Part shown: positions 1 through 10,414 of the stretch, piece after piece
Position numbering within the stretch: position 1 is the first letter of the stretch
Layout: each line of letters begins with the position of its first letter
Assembly (NCBI RefSeq): GCF_009708215.1
Contig: NZ_CP046175.1
Coordinates: 3,968,001-4,032,000, forward strand
Length of the DNA stretch: 64,000 nucleotides
Direction: 5' to 3'
Source: Occultella kanbiaonis
GTDB taxonomy: Bacteria > Actinomycetota > Actinomycetes > Actinomycetales > Beutenbergiaceae
Translations under genes and position numbers: made by a program
Notes under the pieces: generated by a model
The model's database searches: none
The model's input: only the letters and a program-made list of their open reading frames with translations
Told to the model about the DNA's origin: nothing

Positions 1-732
1 GGCCGCGGCCTGCAGCAGCGAGTTGAAGATCCGGCTACGGATGTACCGCGGCAGCAGCGCGTCGAGCACCGCGTCGGCGGACGGCTCGAACTCGTACAGC
101 GGCATGACCTCGCTGGTGGGCTCCGCCACGCCGTCGACTACCTCAAGGGGCAGCATCCGCAGCACCTGGGGCTCCTGGGCGACCATCGAGCGGAACCGGG
201 TGTAGACCACGTGCAGCTCCGCGACGCCACCGGCGTCGACCGGGGCCCGGAACGCGTCCAGCAGGGTCTGACCGATCTCCTCGGCCACCTCGACCCTTGG
301 GTTGTCGGAGTCGCCGAGCCAGGTGCGCTCGAGCTCGATGCCACGGAAGCGGTAGAAGCTCACGCCGCGTTGCCCGGTCACGTACAGGACCGGGTCCTTG
401 CCGTCCTCGATCAACTGGGCCCGCAGGCGCTCCGCCTCGCGCAGCACGGTCGCCGAGTAGGCGCCGGCCTGGCCACGGTCGGAGGTGACCACGAGCAGGG
501 CGACCCGGTTCGTGTCGGTCCGGTCCTTGGTCAGGACGTGGTCGACGTCCGTGTGTGAGGCCACGGCGGACACCGCACGGGTGATGGCCCGCGTGTACGG
601 GCTCGCCTTGACCGCGCGGTCCCGGGCCTTGCCGATCCGGGACGCGGCGATCAGCTCCATGGCGCGGAACATCTTCTTCAGCGTCTGGGTCGACTTGATC
701 TTCTGCTTGTAGACCCGTTGTTGCCCGGCCAT
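1..732 (-). CDS. atpG: ATP synthase gamma subunit (3' end cut by window edge)
   Basis: Central rotor shaft of F1, linking the catalytic alpha3beta3 head to the membrane c-ring. The reading frame is open from the ATG at 732 to base 1 (244 codons), so the C-terminus lies outside the window. The N-terminus MAGQQRVYKQKIKSTQTLKK followed by MFRAMELIAASRIGKA is the typical gamma-subunit start helix, and VVTSDRGQAGAYS matches the conserved SDRGL(C/A)G segment. It starts 3 bases after the atpA stop, consistent with one transcript in the order atpB-E-F-H-A-G. atpD and atpC would be expected just beyond the left edge. Confidence 0.97.
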   Translation of the reverse strand, partial: MAGQQRVYKQKIKSTQTLKKMFRAMELIAASRIGKARDRAVKASPYTRAITRAVSAVASHTDVDHVLTKDRTDTNRVALLVVTSDRGQAGAYSATVLREAERLRAQLIEDGKDPVLYVTGQRGVSFYRFRGIELERTWLGDSDNPRVEVAEEIGQTLLDAFRAPVDAGGVAELHVVYTRFRSMVAQEPQVLRMLPLEVVDGVAEPTSEVMPLYEFEPSADAVLDALLPRYIRSRIFNSLLQAAA

Positions 733-735
733 GGA

Positions 736-2364
736 TCAGCCCCGCTTCTGCCGGACGATCTGCTCCTGGTCGATGTCCACGTCCTCGTCGGTTCCTTCGG
801 TCTCGACGACACTCTCACCGTCGGAGGCGAGGAAGGTCGTCCGGAACTTGTCCGCGGCCTCCTCCAGCGCCTTCGTGGCGACGTCATCGAGCTTGCCGGT
901 GCTGACGATGGTGTCCAGCACGTCGGAGTGCCGACGGACATAGTCGATCAGTTCCCGCTCGAAGCGGCGCACGTCGTGCAGCTCGACCTTGTCGAAGTAC
1001 CCATGCGTGCCGGCCCAGACCGAGACGACCTGCTCCTCGACCGGGTACGGCGAGTACTGGGGCTGCTTGAGCAGCTCCATGAGCCGCGCACCGCGGGTCA
1101 GCTGCTGGCGAGACGCCGGGTCCAGGTCGGAGGCGAACATCGCGAACGCCTCGAGCGAGCGGTACTGGGCGAGGTCGATCTTCAGCGTCCCGGAGACCGA
1201 CTTCATCGCCTTCACCTGGGCATCGCCACCCACACGCGAGACGGAGATACCCACGTCGACGGCGGGACGCTGGTCGGCGTTGAAGAGGTCCGACTGGAGG
1301 AAGATCTGGCCGTCCGTGATCGAGATGACGTTCGTCGGAATGTAGGCCGACACGTCGTTCGCCTTCGTCTCGATGATCGGCAGGCCGGTCATCGAGCCGG
1401 CGCCGAGCTCGTCGGACAGCTTCGCGCAACGCTCGAGCAGGCGGGAGTGCAGGTAGAACACGTCACCGGGGTAGGCCTCGCGGCCCGGCGGGCGGCGCAG
1501 CAGCAGGGACACGGCGCGGTAGGCCTCGGCCTGCTTGGACAGGTCGTCGAAGATGATCAGGACGTGCTTGCCGCCGTACATCCAGTGCTGGCCGATGGCC
1601 GAACCGGTGTAGGGGGCGATGTACTTGAAGCCGGCCGCGTCGGAGGCGGGCGCAGCCACGATGGTGGTGTACTCCAGCGCACCGGCGTCCTCGAGGGCGC
1701 CGCGCACGGAGGCGATCGTGGAGCCCTTCTGACCGATCGCGACGTAGATGCAGCGGACCTGCTTGTTGACGTCGCCGGTGTCCCAGTTGGCCTTCTGGTT
1801 GATGATCGTGTCCAGCGCGATCGCGGTCTTGCCGGTCTGCCGGTCGCCGATGATGAGCTGACGCTGACCGCGCCCGATCGGGATCATCGCGTCGATGGCC
1901 TTGAGGCCGGTCTGCAGCGGCTCGTGGACGGACTTGCGGTCCATCACCCCGGGTGCCTGGAGCTCGAGGGCGCGGCGACCCTCGGTGGCGATCTCGCCGA
2001 GACCGTCGATCGGCTTGCCGAGCGGGTCCACAACGCGTCCGAGGTAGCCGTCGCCGACCGGCACCGAGAGCACCTCGCCGGTGCGCCGCACCGGCTGGCC
2101 CTCCTCGATCCCGCTGAACTCGCCGAGGACCACCACACCGATGGACCGCACGTCGAGGTTCAGTGCGAGGCCGAGAGTTCCGTCCTCGAACTTGAGCAGC
2201 TCGTTCGCCATGACCCCGGGCAGACCCTCGACCTGGGCGATACCGTCCGCCGCGAGGGTGACCGTGCCGACCTCCTCGGCCGCGCTACCGGCGGGCTCGT
2301 AGGAGTTCACGAAGCTGTCGAGCGCAGCCCGGATCTCCTCGGGCTTGATCGTCAGTTCAGCCAT
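736..2364 (-). CDS. atpA: ATP synthase F1 subunit alpha
   Basis: Non-catalytic nucleotide-binding subunit of the F1 head. The 542 residues are of normal family length plus a short acidic C-terminal tail ([13 protein letters not shown]). The Walker A motif GDRQTGKTA lies near residues 170-178, and the alpha-type stretch [20 protein letters not shown] is present. The ATG at 2364 is preceded by an AGAAGGA ribosome site. It sits 114 bases after atpH and 3 bases before atpG in the ATP synthase operon. Confidence 0.98.
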   Translation of the reverse strand: MAELTIKPEEIRAALDSFVNSYEPAGSAAEEVGTVTLAADGIAQVEGLPGVMANELLKFEDGTLGLALNLDVRSIGVVVLGEFSGIEEGQPVRRTGEVLSVPVGDGYLGRVVDPLGKPIDGLGEIATEGRRALELQAPGVMDRKSVHEPLQTGLKAIDAMIPIGRGQRQLIIGDRQTGKTAIALDTIINQKANWDTGDVNKQVRCIYVAIGQKGSTIASVRGALEDAGALEYTTIVAAPASDAAGFKYIAPYTGSAIGQHWMYGGKHVLIIFDDLSKQAEAYRAVSLLLRRPPGREAYPGDVFYLHSRLLERCAKLSDELGAGSMTGLPIIETKANDVSAYIPTNVISITDGQIFLQSDLFNADQRPAVDVGISVSRVGGDAQVKAMKSVSGTLKIDLAQYRSLEAFAMFASDLDPASRQQLTRGARLMELLKQPQYSPYPVEEQVVSVWAGTHGYFDKVELHDVRRFERELIDYVRRHSDVLDTIVSTGKLDDVATKALEEAADKFRTTFLASDGESVVETEGTDEDVDIDQEQIVRQKRG

Positions 2365-2478
2365 CTCTACGTCCTTCTCTTCTGACCGCCTCGTGGCGAT
2401 CGGTTCGTCTCGTCAAGTGTGCGGGTGGTTCGGCCCCTGGGGAAGTGCGGCCGGGTGGCCGATCCTGGGCCGGGCGGC

Positions 2479-3293
2479 TCAGCCGGCGAGCCGTCGCTGT
2501 GCCTCGTCGAGGCGGGAGAGCATCGTGGCGTCGATGACCTCGTCACCGAGCTGGATCCGAAGACCCCCCACGACGGCGGGGTCCAGGGCGACGTTGACCT
2601 GCACGGCGCGGCCGTACGCCCGGGCGAGGATCTCGCCGAGGCGCGCGACCTGGACCTGGGTCAACGGGCGGGCCGCCGTCACCACGGCGACCAGCTGCTG
2701 GCGCCGCGCCGCGGCTGCCTCGTTGAGCCGGACCAGGGCAGCGGTCAGGGTGGGCGCCCGGTGCGTGCTGAGCGCCCGCTCGAGCAGGGCGGCCGTCTCG
2801 GGAGCCACTCGGGCGCCGAACAGGGACGTCAGCAGTCGCTGCCGGTCGGCAACGGTGCGGTCCTTGTCCGCAAGTGCGAGCCGCAGCTCACGGTTGTCGG
2901 CGAGCAGCCGGATCGTGCGGAACAGCTCGTCCTCGACGCGGATGAGCTCGCCGCGCGACTCGGCGCCGGCGAGCAGCGACGTCGTGCCCAGCTGTTCGAT
3001 CGAGTCGGCCAGGTCACCCTCGGCCGACCACCGTGACCGCACCAGGCCGGCGAGCAGGTCCGCGACCGCTCCGCTGACCTTCGGTCCGAAGACACCGGCC
3101 ACGACGGCGGCCTTGTCCTCGCCCGAGCGGGACGGGTCGGTCAGGGCACGCCGCAGGGCGGCCGAGCCGTCCAGGACGTCGACCACGCCGAACAGCTCGG
3201 TGCCGTACCGGAACGAATCCGCTCCGGCCGTGCCGAGGACCGCCTCCCAGCGGTCGGTGGCGGCTGCGAGTGATCCCTGGCTGCTCGCCCGCA

Positions 3294-3294
<1 letters not shown>
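2479..3294 (-). CDS. atpH: ATP synthase F1 subunit delta
   Basis: Peripheral-stalk subunit joining the b subunit to the top of F1. About 271 residues, the long actinobacterial form. The C-terminal half carries the OSCP/delta signature (VNVALDPAVVGGLRIQLGDEVIDATMLSRL). The ATG at 3294 overlaps the atpF stop as TGATG; a GTG three bases upstream (3297) is an equally possible start. This overlap implies translational coupling with atpF. Confidence 0.95.
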
Positions 3295-5044
<1,750 letters not shown>

Positions 5045-5165
5045 CGGGCCCAGCCCTGCTCGCTGTACGGAGGCAGCGTCGCAGGAACCGAACTCAGGTG
5101 GGCTGGAAGTGACTGCGTTTAGACTACCCGATGGCACTCGGTGGTTGTGACGAGGGTGTGAAGCC

Positions 5166-5780
5166 TCAGGCCCCGTCTCCGTCCCCCCGCGGCGCGCGAT
5201 CGCGCGGCTCCGCGGCCTCGTCGGCAGCGCCGTTTTCGCCCGCTGAGCCGCCCGAAGAGGGTGATCCACCCTCGACATCGGAAGGATCCGCCGTCGGGCC
5301 CTCATCCTCGGCTTGTGTCTCTTCTGTGGACGCCGTGGCACCCGGGCTGACGTAGGGGATCTTCGCCGTGACGACCGTGTACAGCTCGACCACCAGGGAG
5401 ACGATCACCTGCACGAAGAGAGTGACGAGGAACACAGGCAGGGAGTAGAAGTCCTGTTCCCGGAGCCAGAGCAGGACCAGCGCGAGCAGACCCATCTTGA
5501 CGATCCAGCCACCGAGCAGGACGACCTGCAGCAGTTCCGGTCCGCGGCCGGCCACGAGGTACAGGGCCGCGACGGTGGTGGCGGTGAAGACCACGCCGAT
5601 GGCGACGGCCACGAGCGCTCCCCATAGCCCCGGCAGGCCGGCGGCGAGCAGGCCGACGACCGCACCCACGACGGCGATCGCGGCGCCGGCCAGGAGCAGC
5701 CGCCGCAGAACCTTCTTGATGAGGTCCAGCACCGCCGCGGTGCGGATGTACTTGTCGTTCAGGAAGGTCGGTTCGCTCAC
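5166..5780 (-). CDS. AtpI-like membrane protein preceding the ATP synthase operon
   Basis: 204-residue protein with four predicted transmembrane helices (about residues 28-48, 53-73, 84-103 and 113-135) and a disordered acidic Pro/Ser/Gly C-tail of about 55 residues. Its position directly before atpB, GTG start and four-helix layout match actinobacterial AtpI/UncI-type proteins, which assist Fo assembly in some bacteria. Sequence conservation in this group is weak, so the assignment rests mainly on topology and position. It follows the WecA-type gene by 45 bases on the same strand. Confidence 0.7.
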   Translation of the reverse strand: MSEPTFLNDKYIRTAAVLDLIKKVLRRLLLAGAAIAVVGAVVGLLAAGLPGLWGALVAVAIGVVFTATTVAALYLVAGRGPELLQVVLLGGWIVKMGLLALVLLWLREQDFYSLPVFLVTLFVQVIVSLVVELYTVVTAKIPYVSPGATASTEETQAEDEGPTADPSDVEGGSPSSGGSAGENGAADEAAEPRDRAPRGDGDGA

Positions 5781-5825
5781 GGGAGTCTCTCGGTCTACTG
5801 GTGCGGCCGGGTGTCGGTCGGAGGG

Positions 5826-6977
5826 TCAGGGGCCGGGCGGGTGCGCGACGGGCTCGTCGGCGTCCTGGGTCGCTCGGTCACGACCGGGTCGCAGCGCCGC
5901 GAACGGCAGCCTGGCCACGGTGATGATGGTGGCCAGCAGGGCGCCGGCGACGAAGCATGCCAGCACCACCCAGACCGGGAACACGATGAGGGCGGCCGCA
6001 CTGAAGGCGACCACCGCGGTCCACACGTACATGATCAGGACCGCGCGCCGGTGCGAGTGGCCGTGGTCGAGGAGCTTGTGGTGCAGGTGGGTGCGGTCGG
6101 CGTGGAACGGTGACTTGCCGCTGAGGAGCCGGCGCCCGGCGGTCACGGTCACGTCGATCAGCGGCAGCAGCAGCACTGCCACCGGGAGCACGATCGGCAC
6201 GTAGGCGGGCAGCGCCTGCTCGGTCTCAAGGACCGCGGGGTTGATCTGACCGGTGACCATGATGCCCGCGGCCGCCACGGTGAGGCCGAGCAGCATCGCC
6301 CCCGAGTCCCCCATGAAGATCCGCGCAGGGTGGAAGTTGTGAGGCAGGAACCCCAGGCACACGCCCACCACGGACGCCATCAGCACGGTCGCCAGGTTCG
6401 AGAAGTCGGTCGGGTTGTTGTTCACGGTGAGCAGGTAGGTGTAGACGAAGAACGCGATCCCGCCGATGGCGACCACCCCGGCGGCGAGGCCGTCCAGGCC
6501 ATCCACCCAGTTCACGGCGTTCACGGCGATCACCACGACGAGCACGGTCACCAGCAGGGACAGCCGCGGCGAGCCGATGACCAGCCCGAAGATCGGGAAC
6601 TGGACGAGTTGGACGCCCTGCCAGGCCATCAGGCCGGCGATCAAGACCTGCCCGACGAGCTTCGTGATCCAGTCCAGGTCCCAGATGTCGTCGGCGGCGC
6701 CGAGCAGGCACACCAGCGCGCCACACCCGAGGATCGCCCACGGCACGGTGCCTGCGAACACGTCCTCGAGGAACGGCATCCGGGAGGCCATCACGAACGC
6801 CACCGCCAGGCCCGCGAACATCGCCAGGCCACCCATGCGCGGGGTCGGGACCGCGTGCACGTCGCGCTCCCGCACCGGTGTCACGGCACCGGTGCGTTGG
6901 GCGATCAACCGGGCGAGCGGGGTCGCCAGGTACGTCGCCGCGGCGGCGATCGCCATGATGAGGAGGTAGAGCCTCAC
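5826..6977 (-). CDS. WecA/TagO-type undecaprenyl-phosphate sugar-1-phosphate transferase
   Basis: Integral membrane enzyme of the MraY/WecA superfamily that places an N-acetylhexosamine-1-phosphate on undecaprenyl phosphate to start cell-wall polymer synthesis. The 383 residues contain about ten or eleven helices and the family motifs in order: AADDIWDL (Mg-binding aspartates), NAVNWVDGLDGLAAG, FMGDSGAM, and the histidine-rich cytoplasmic loop HADRTHLHHKLLDHGHSHR. The GTG start at 6977 overlaps the tsaC stop as GTGA, indicating coupling. The acceptor sugar cannot be read from the sequence; GlcNAc-1-P is the usual one at this locus. Confidence 0.93.
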   Translation of the reverse strand: MRLYLLIMAIAAAATYLATPLARLIAQRTGAVTPVRERDVHAVPTPRMGGLAMFAGLAVAFVMASRMPFLEDVFAGTVPWAILGCGALVCLLGAADDIWDLDWITKLVGQVLIAGLMAWQGVQLVQFPIFGLVIGSPRLSLLVTVLVVVIAVNAVNWVDGLDGLAAGVVAIGGIAFFVYTYLLTVNNNPTDFSNLATVLMASVVGVCLGFLPHNFHPARIFMGDSGAMLLGLTVAAAGIMVTGQINPAVLETEQALPAYVPIVLPVAVLLLPLIDVTVTAGRRLLSGKSPFHADRTHLHHKLLDHGHSHRRAVLIMYVWTAVVAFSAAALIVFPVWVVLACFVAGALLATIITVARLPFAALRPGRDRATQDADEPVAHPPGP

Positions 6978-7807
6978 GGCTGGGCGGCACCGGGTTCGGA
7001 CTGCGGTCGGCCCGCCGTGGCGGCGTCGCCCGCCTCGGTCTCGTCACTCTCGACGGCGTCGCCCACCTCGGCCGTATCACTCTCGACGGCGTCGCCCACC
7101 TCGGCCGTGTCACTCTCGACGGCGTCGCCCACCTCGGCCTCGACGGTCGCCAGTTCCTCGTCGTCGAGGATCTCGGGCACGATGGCACCGAGGTCCTCCC
7201 GGCTCAGGGCGCCCTCGCGCACGATCCGCAGGCTCTCACCGGTGGCGTCGACGATGGTGGAGGGCACACTGCCGCGGGCCGGGCCACCGTCGAGGTAGAC
7301 CTTCACGGTCCGCAGCAGCTGGTCATACGCCTCGGCGGCGGTCTGCGCGGCGGGGTTGCCGGTCTTGTTCGCGCTCGAGACCGCGAGCGGGCCGGTCCGG
7401 CGGAGCAGGTCGAGGGCGACCTCGTCGTCCGGCATCCGCAGTGCGACGGTGCCGTTGGTGTCGCCGAGGTCCCAGTGCAGGCTGGGCTGGGCGCGCAGGA
7501 TCACCGTGAGCGGGCCGGGCCAGAACTCGGTCACGAGTTCGCGCACCGACTCCGGAATCTCGGTGGCGAGCCCGTCGAGCGTGTTCAGGTCCCCGACGAG
7601 CACGGGCGGCGGCATCTGCCGGCCGCGGCCCTTGGCGCGCAGCAACGCGGCCACGGCCTTCGGGGTGAAGGCGTCCGCGGCAATCCCGTACACGGTGTCG
7701 GTCGGCAGGACCACCAGCCCGCCGCTGGCGAGCGCCTCGACGGCGGCGTCCAGGTGTGGCCCGCGCTCGGCGGCGTCGGTGCAGTCCCTCAGTTCTACGT
7801 CACTCAC
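6974..7807 (-). CDS. tsaC: L-threonylcarbamoyladenylate synthase (TsaC/Sua5 family) with repetitive acidic tail
   Basis: Makes threonylcarbamoyl-AMP from threonine, bicarbonate and ATP for t6A37 modification of ANN-decoding tRNAs. The YrdC fold covers about residues 15-205, with VLPTDTVYGIAADA, LLRAKGRGRQMPPP and AVSSANKTGNPAA. After it comes an unusual roughly 60-residue tail dominated by repeats of AEVGDAVESDT, encoded by a 33-bp DNA repeat at 7044-7142. The GTG at 7807 is favoured because homology begins there; an open frame runs on upstream without homology. Coupled to the downstream WecA-type gene. Confidence 0.93.
   Translation of the reverse strand: MSDVELRDCTDAAERGPHLDAAVEALASGGLVVLPTDTVYGIAADAFTPKAVAALLRAKGRGRQMPPPVLVGDLNTLDGLATEIPESVRELVTEFWPGPLTVILRAQPSLHWDLGDTNGTVALRMPDDEVALDLLRRTGPLAVSSANKTGNPAAQTAAEAYDQLLRTVKVYLDGGPARGSVPSTIVDATGESLRIVREGALSREDLGAIVPEILDDEELATVEAEVGDAVESDTAEVGDAVESDTAEVGDAVESDETEAGDAATAGRPQSEPGAAQP
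7044..7142. repeat. 33-bp tandem repeat, three copies, inside tsaC
   Basis: Three units of 33 bases begin at 7044, 7077 and 7110 and are nearly identical; the third diverges at its last bases. On the minus strand each encodes an 11-residue block (AEVGDAVESDT). The period is a multiple of three, so copy-number change would keep the frame and only lengthen or shorten the acidic tail. Confidence 0.9.
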
Positions 7808-7892
7808 GCGGGCGAGTCTTTCATGTCCGGCAGCACATCGGCACCGACCGGACCGGCGGCACGGTGTGTCCGCGGCGTGGGAAGGTGTCCTG

Positions 7893-8279
7893 GTGACGAC
7901 CACCACCCGCCCGGCACTGCCGAAGGTACTCACCCGGCTCGCGTTCGCGGTGGCCGTCATCGTCCAGCTGCTGGCGCTGTACTGGCCGCGGGTGGACCTT
8001 CCGGGCGACGGCGTCCCCGGCACCGACAAGGCCGTGCACGTGCTGATCTTCGCCACCGTGATGGCCACCGGACTCCTCGCGGGGATCCCAGGGAGGTGGC
8101 TCGCGCTCGGGCTCGCGGCGCACGCGGTCCTCAGTGAGCTGATCCAGCACCTCGTGCTCCCCGAGCGCAGCGGCGACCCGCTCGACCTCGTCGCGGACCT
8201 GGCCGGCATCGCCCTCGGCTGGTACGTGATCACGTACGTCCGACGGCACAGCACCGCCCGGTCCCCGCAGAGCCCCTGA
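7893..8279 (+). CDS. VanZ-like small membrane protein
   Basis: 128-residue protein with about four transmembrane helices. It has the VanZ-family pattern of an early GTDKAVHVLIFATVM segment, a later ELIQHLVLPERSGDPLDLVADLAGIALGW segment and short loops. Some VanZ proteins affect teicoplanin resistance, but most homologues have no known role, so none is claimed. The GTG at 7893 has a GGGAAGG ribosome site. It lies on the opposite strand between prmC and tsaC, splitting a conserved operon. Confidence 0.75.
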   Translation: MTTTTRPALPKVLTRLAFAVAVIVQLLALYWPRVDLPGDGVPGTDKAVHVLIFATVMATGLLAGIPGRWLALGLAAHAVLSELIQHLVLPERSGDPLDLVADLAGIALGWYVITYVRRHSTARSPQSP

Positions 8280-8302
8280 CCCCCGGACGGTCGACGGCCG
8301 GG

Positions 8303-9286
8303 TCAGCGTCGGGTCGCGACGACCATCCGATCGCGGCCGGTCAGGTCCGCGACGGTGTGGATGTCGGTGAAGGCATCGGTGGCGTCGACGTCGGCGCGCA
8401 CCGCCTCCGCCTGCACCTCCGCGTGTTCCATCACGAACGTCCCGCCAGGGCGCAGGAGCCGCACCGCCGCCCACACGACGGCGCGGGGCACCTCGAGCCC
8501 GTCCGCGCCGCCGCCGTAGAGGGCGAGGTCCGGGTCGTGATCGCGGACCTCGGGATCGATCGGGACTGCGTCCGGCGGGATGTAGGGCGGGTTCGAGACG
8601 AGCACGTCGACGGCGCCGTCGAGCTCGGCGAGCAGGCTCGCCTGGCGCACGTCGCCGGCCAGGACCCGCACTTCGAGGCCGAGGCGGTCGGCGTTGGCGC
8701 GGGTGAGCGCCACCCCCTCGGGTGAGAGCTCCACAGCCGTGACCCGTGCACCCGGGACCTCGTCCGCGACCGAGAGCGCGATCGGGCCGCCGCCGGCGCA
8801 CAGGTCCACCACGACCGCGGCCGCTGCGCCCTCAGCCGACGGGACCGCGCCGGACGGGACCACGCCCGTCGGGACCGTGCCCGCCGCGGCCAAGGCTTGT
8901 GCGGCGTCGATCGCCACCTGCGCGACCGTCTCCGTCTCGGGCCGCGGCACGAACACGCCGGGCCGCACCGTCAGGTCGAGGTGCCGGAACGCGGCGGTCC
9001 CGGTGATGTGTTGCAGCGGCTCCCGCAGCCGGCGGCGCTCCACGAGCGCGGCGTACCGCGCGGAGAAGTCCGGGGGCAGCGGGGGCGCCATCACCAGGAC
9101 CAGGTTCGGTACCCCGAGCGCGTGCCCGGCCAGCGCGACGGCGTCCACCCGCGCCGAGGGCACGCCTGCCTCCGCGAGCACCGCGGTCGCCCCGGTGACG
9201 AGGGCGCGAAGGTCCGGCGAGCCCGGCGAACCCGGCAGGTCCGGCGAACCCGGCAGGTCCGGCGAGTCCGGCACGGCCTCAGCCAC
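8303..9286 (-). CDS. prmC: Release factor N5-glutamine methyltransferase
   Basis: Transfers methyl from S-adenosylmethionine to the glutamine of the GGQ motif in release factors, here probably RF1 from the adjacent gene. The SAM-binding Rossmann core includes [16 protein letters not shown], and the family's catalytic NPPY motif occurs in [16 protein letters not shown]. The N-terminus carries Pro/Gly/Ser-rich short repeats ([15 protein letters not shown]) not seen in typical family members. The GTG at 9286 lies inside the prfA 3' end (8-base overlap), so the two are probably coupled. Confidence 0.95.
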   Translation of the reverse strand: MAEAVPDSPDLPGSPDLPGSPGSPDLRALVTGATAVLAEAGVPSARVDAVALAGHALGVPNLVLVMAPPLPPDFSARYAALVERRRLREPLQHITGTAAFRHLDLTVRPGVFVPRPETETVAQVAIDAAQALAAAGTVPTGVVPSGAVPSAEGAAAAVVVDLCAGGGPIALSVADEVPGARVTAVELSPEGVALTRANADRLGLEVRVLAGDVRQASLLAELDGAVDVLVSNPPYIPPDAVPIDPEVRDHDPDLALYGGGADGLEVPRAVVWAAVRLLRPGGTFVMEHAEVQAEAVRADVDATDAFTDIHTVADLTGRDRMVVATRR

Positions 9287-10361
9287 CCGCGGCGGCCAGC
9301 CGCTCGGCCTCGTCCAGTTCGATGGCGGACGCGATGACCGGGCCGAGGTCGCCGTCGAGGACCTGGTCGAGGTTGTACGCCTTGTACCCGGTCCGGTGAT
9401 CGGCCACCCGGTTCTCCGGGTAGTTGTACGTGCGGATCCGCTCGCTGCGGTCCACCGTGCGCACCTGGGATCGGCGCACCTGCGCGGCCGCGGCCGCGGC
9501 GGCCTCCTGCTGGGCGGCGAGCAGCCGGGCGCGCAGCACCCGCATCGCCTGCTCCCGGTTCTGCAGCTGCGACTTCTCGTTCTGCATCGAGACCACGATC
9601 TGGGTGGGCACGTGGGTGATCCGCACGGCGGAGTCGGTGGTGTTCACGCTCTGCCCGCCGGGGCCGGAGGACCGGTACACGTCGATCCGCAGGTCGTTCG
9701 GGTCGATCTCGATCTCCCCGGCGTCCTCGACCTCGGGGAACACGAGCACGCCCGCCGCCGAGGTGTGGATCCGGCCCTGCGACTCGGTCACCGGCACCCG
9801 CTGGACCCGGTGCACCCCGCCCTCGTACTTCAGGTGCGCCCAGACCCCCTCGGCGGGGTCGGTGGCCCGCGACTTCACCGCGACCGAGACGTCCTTGTAC
9901 CCGCCCAGGTCGGATTCGGTGGCGCCGATGATCTGCGTGGACCAGCCCTGCCGCTCGGCGAACCGCAGGTACATGCGCAGCAGGTCGCCGGCGAACAGGG
10001 CGGACTCCTCGCCACCCTCGCCGGCCTTCACCTCGAGGATGACGTCGCGGCCGTCGTCGGGGTCGCGGGGCACCAGGACGTGGCGCAGGCTCTCGGCGGC
10101 GGCGTCGGCGGCCTCGCGCAGCGGGGCCACCTCCTCGGCGAACGCCGGATCCTCGACCGCGAGCTCCGCGGCTGCGCCGGCGTCCTCCTCGGCCGCCCGC
10201 CAGGCCCGGTAGGCCGCGACGATCCTTCCGAGCTCGGCGTACCGGCGCCCGAGCGAACGGGCCCGCGCCTGGTCCGCGTGGACGGCTGGGTCAGCCAGGG
10301 CCGACTCGATCTCGGCGTACTCGGCCAGCAACGGGTCGACGACCGCGAAGTCCTCGCTCAT
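9279..10361 (-). CDS. prfA: Peptide chain release factor 1
   Basis: Recognises UAA and UAG stops and triggers peptide release. At 360 residues it is of standard length. The catalytic GGQ lies in [15 protein letters not shown] and the stop-codon-reading PxT tripeptide is PVT in [17 protein letters not shown], as in RF1 rather than RF2. The ATG at 10361 follows a GGAGGAAG ribosome site. Located 53 bases after rho and overlapping prmC, which should methylate it. Confidence 0.98.
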   Translation of the reverse strand: MSEDFAVVDPLLAEYAEIESALADPAVHADQARARSLGRRYAELGRIVAAYRAWRAAEEDAGAAAELAVEDPAFAEEVAPLREAADAAAESLRHVLVPRDPDDGRDVILEVKAGEGGEESALFAGDLLRMYLRFAERQGWSTQIIGATESDLGGYKDVSVAVKSRATDPAEGVWAHLKYEGGVHRVQRVPVTESQGRIHTSAAGVLVFPEVEDAGEIEIDPNDLRIDVYRSSGPGGQSVNTTDSAVRITHVPTQIVVSMQNEKSQLQNREQAMRVLRARLLAAQQEAAAAAAAQVRRSQVRTVDRSERIRTYNYPENRVADHRTGYKAYNLDQVLDGDLGPVIASAIELDEAERLAAAGG

Positions 10362-10414
10362 GCACTTCCTCCTGCTCGATCACTCCCCTGGCGTATGCGG
10401 AACCGCCGGGGTCG

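Noticed and set aside
718-2385. Long plus-strand open frame opposite atpA (555 codons)
   Set aside because: It is the antisense image of atpA, a usual artefact in GC-rich DNA, with no homology or ribosome site.
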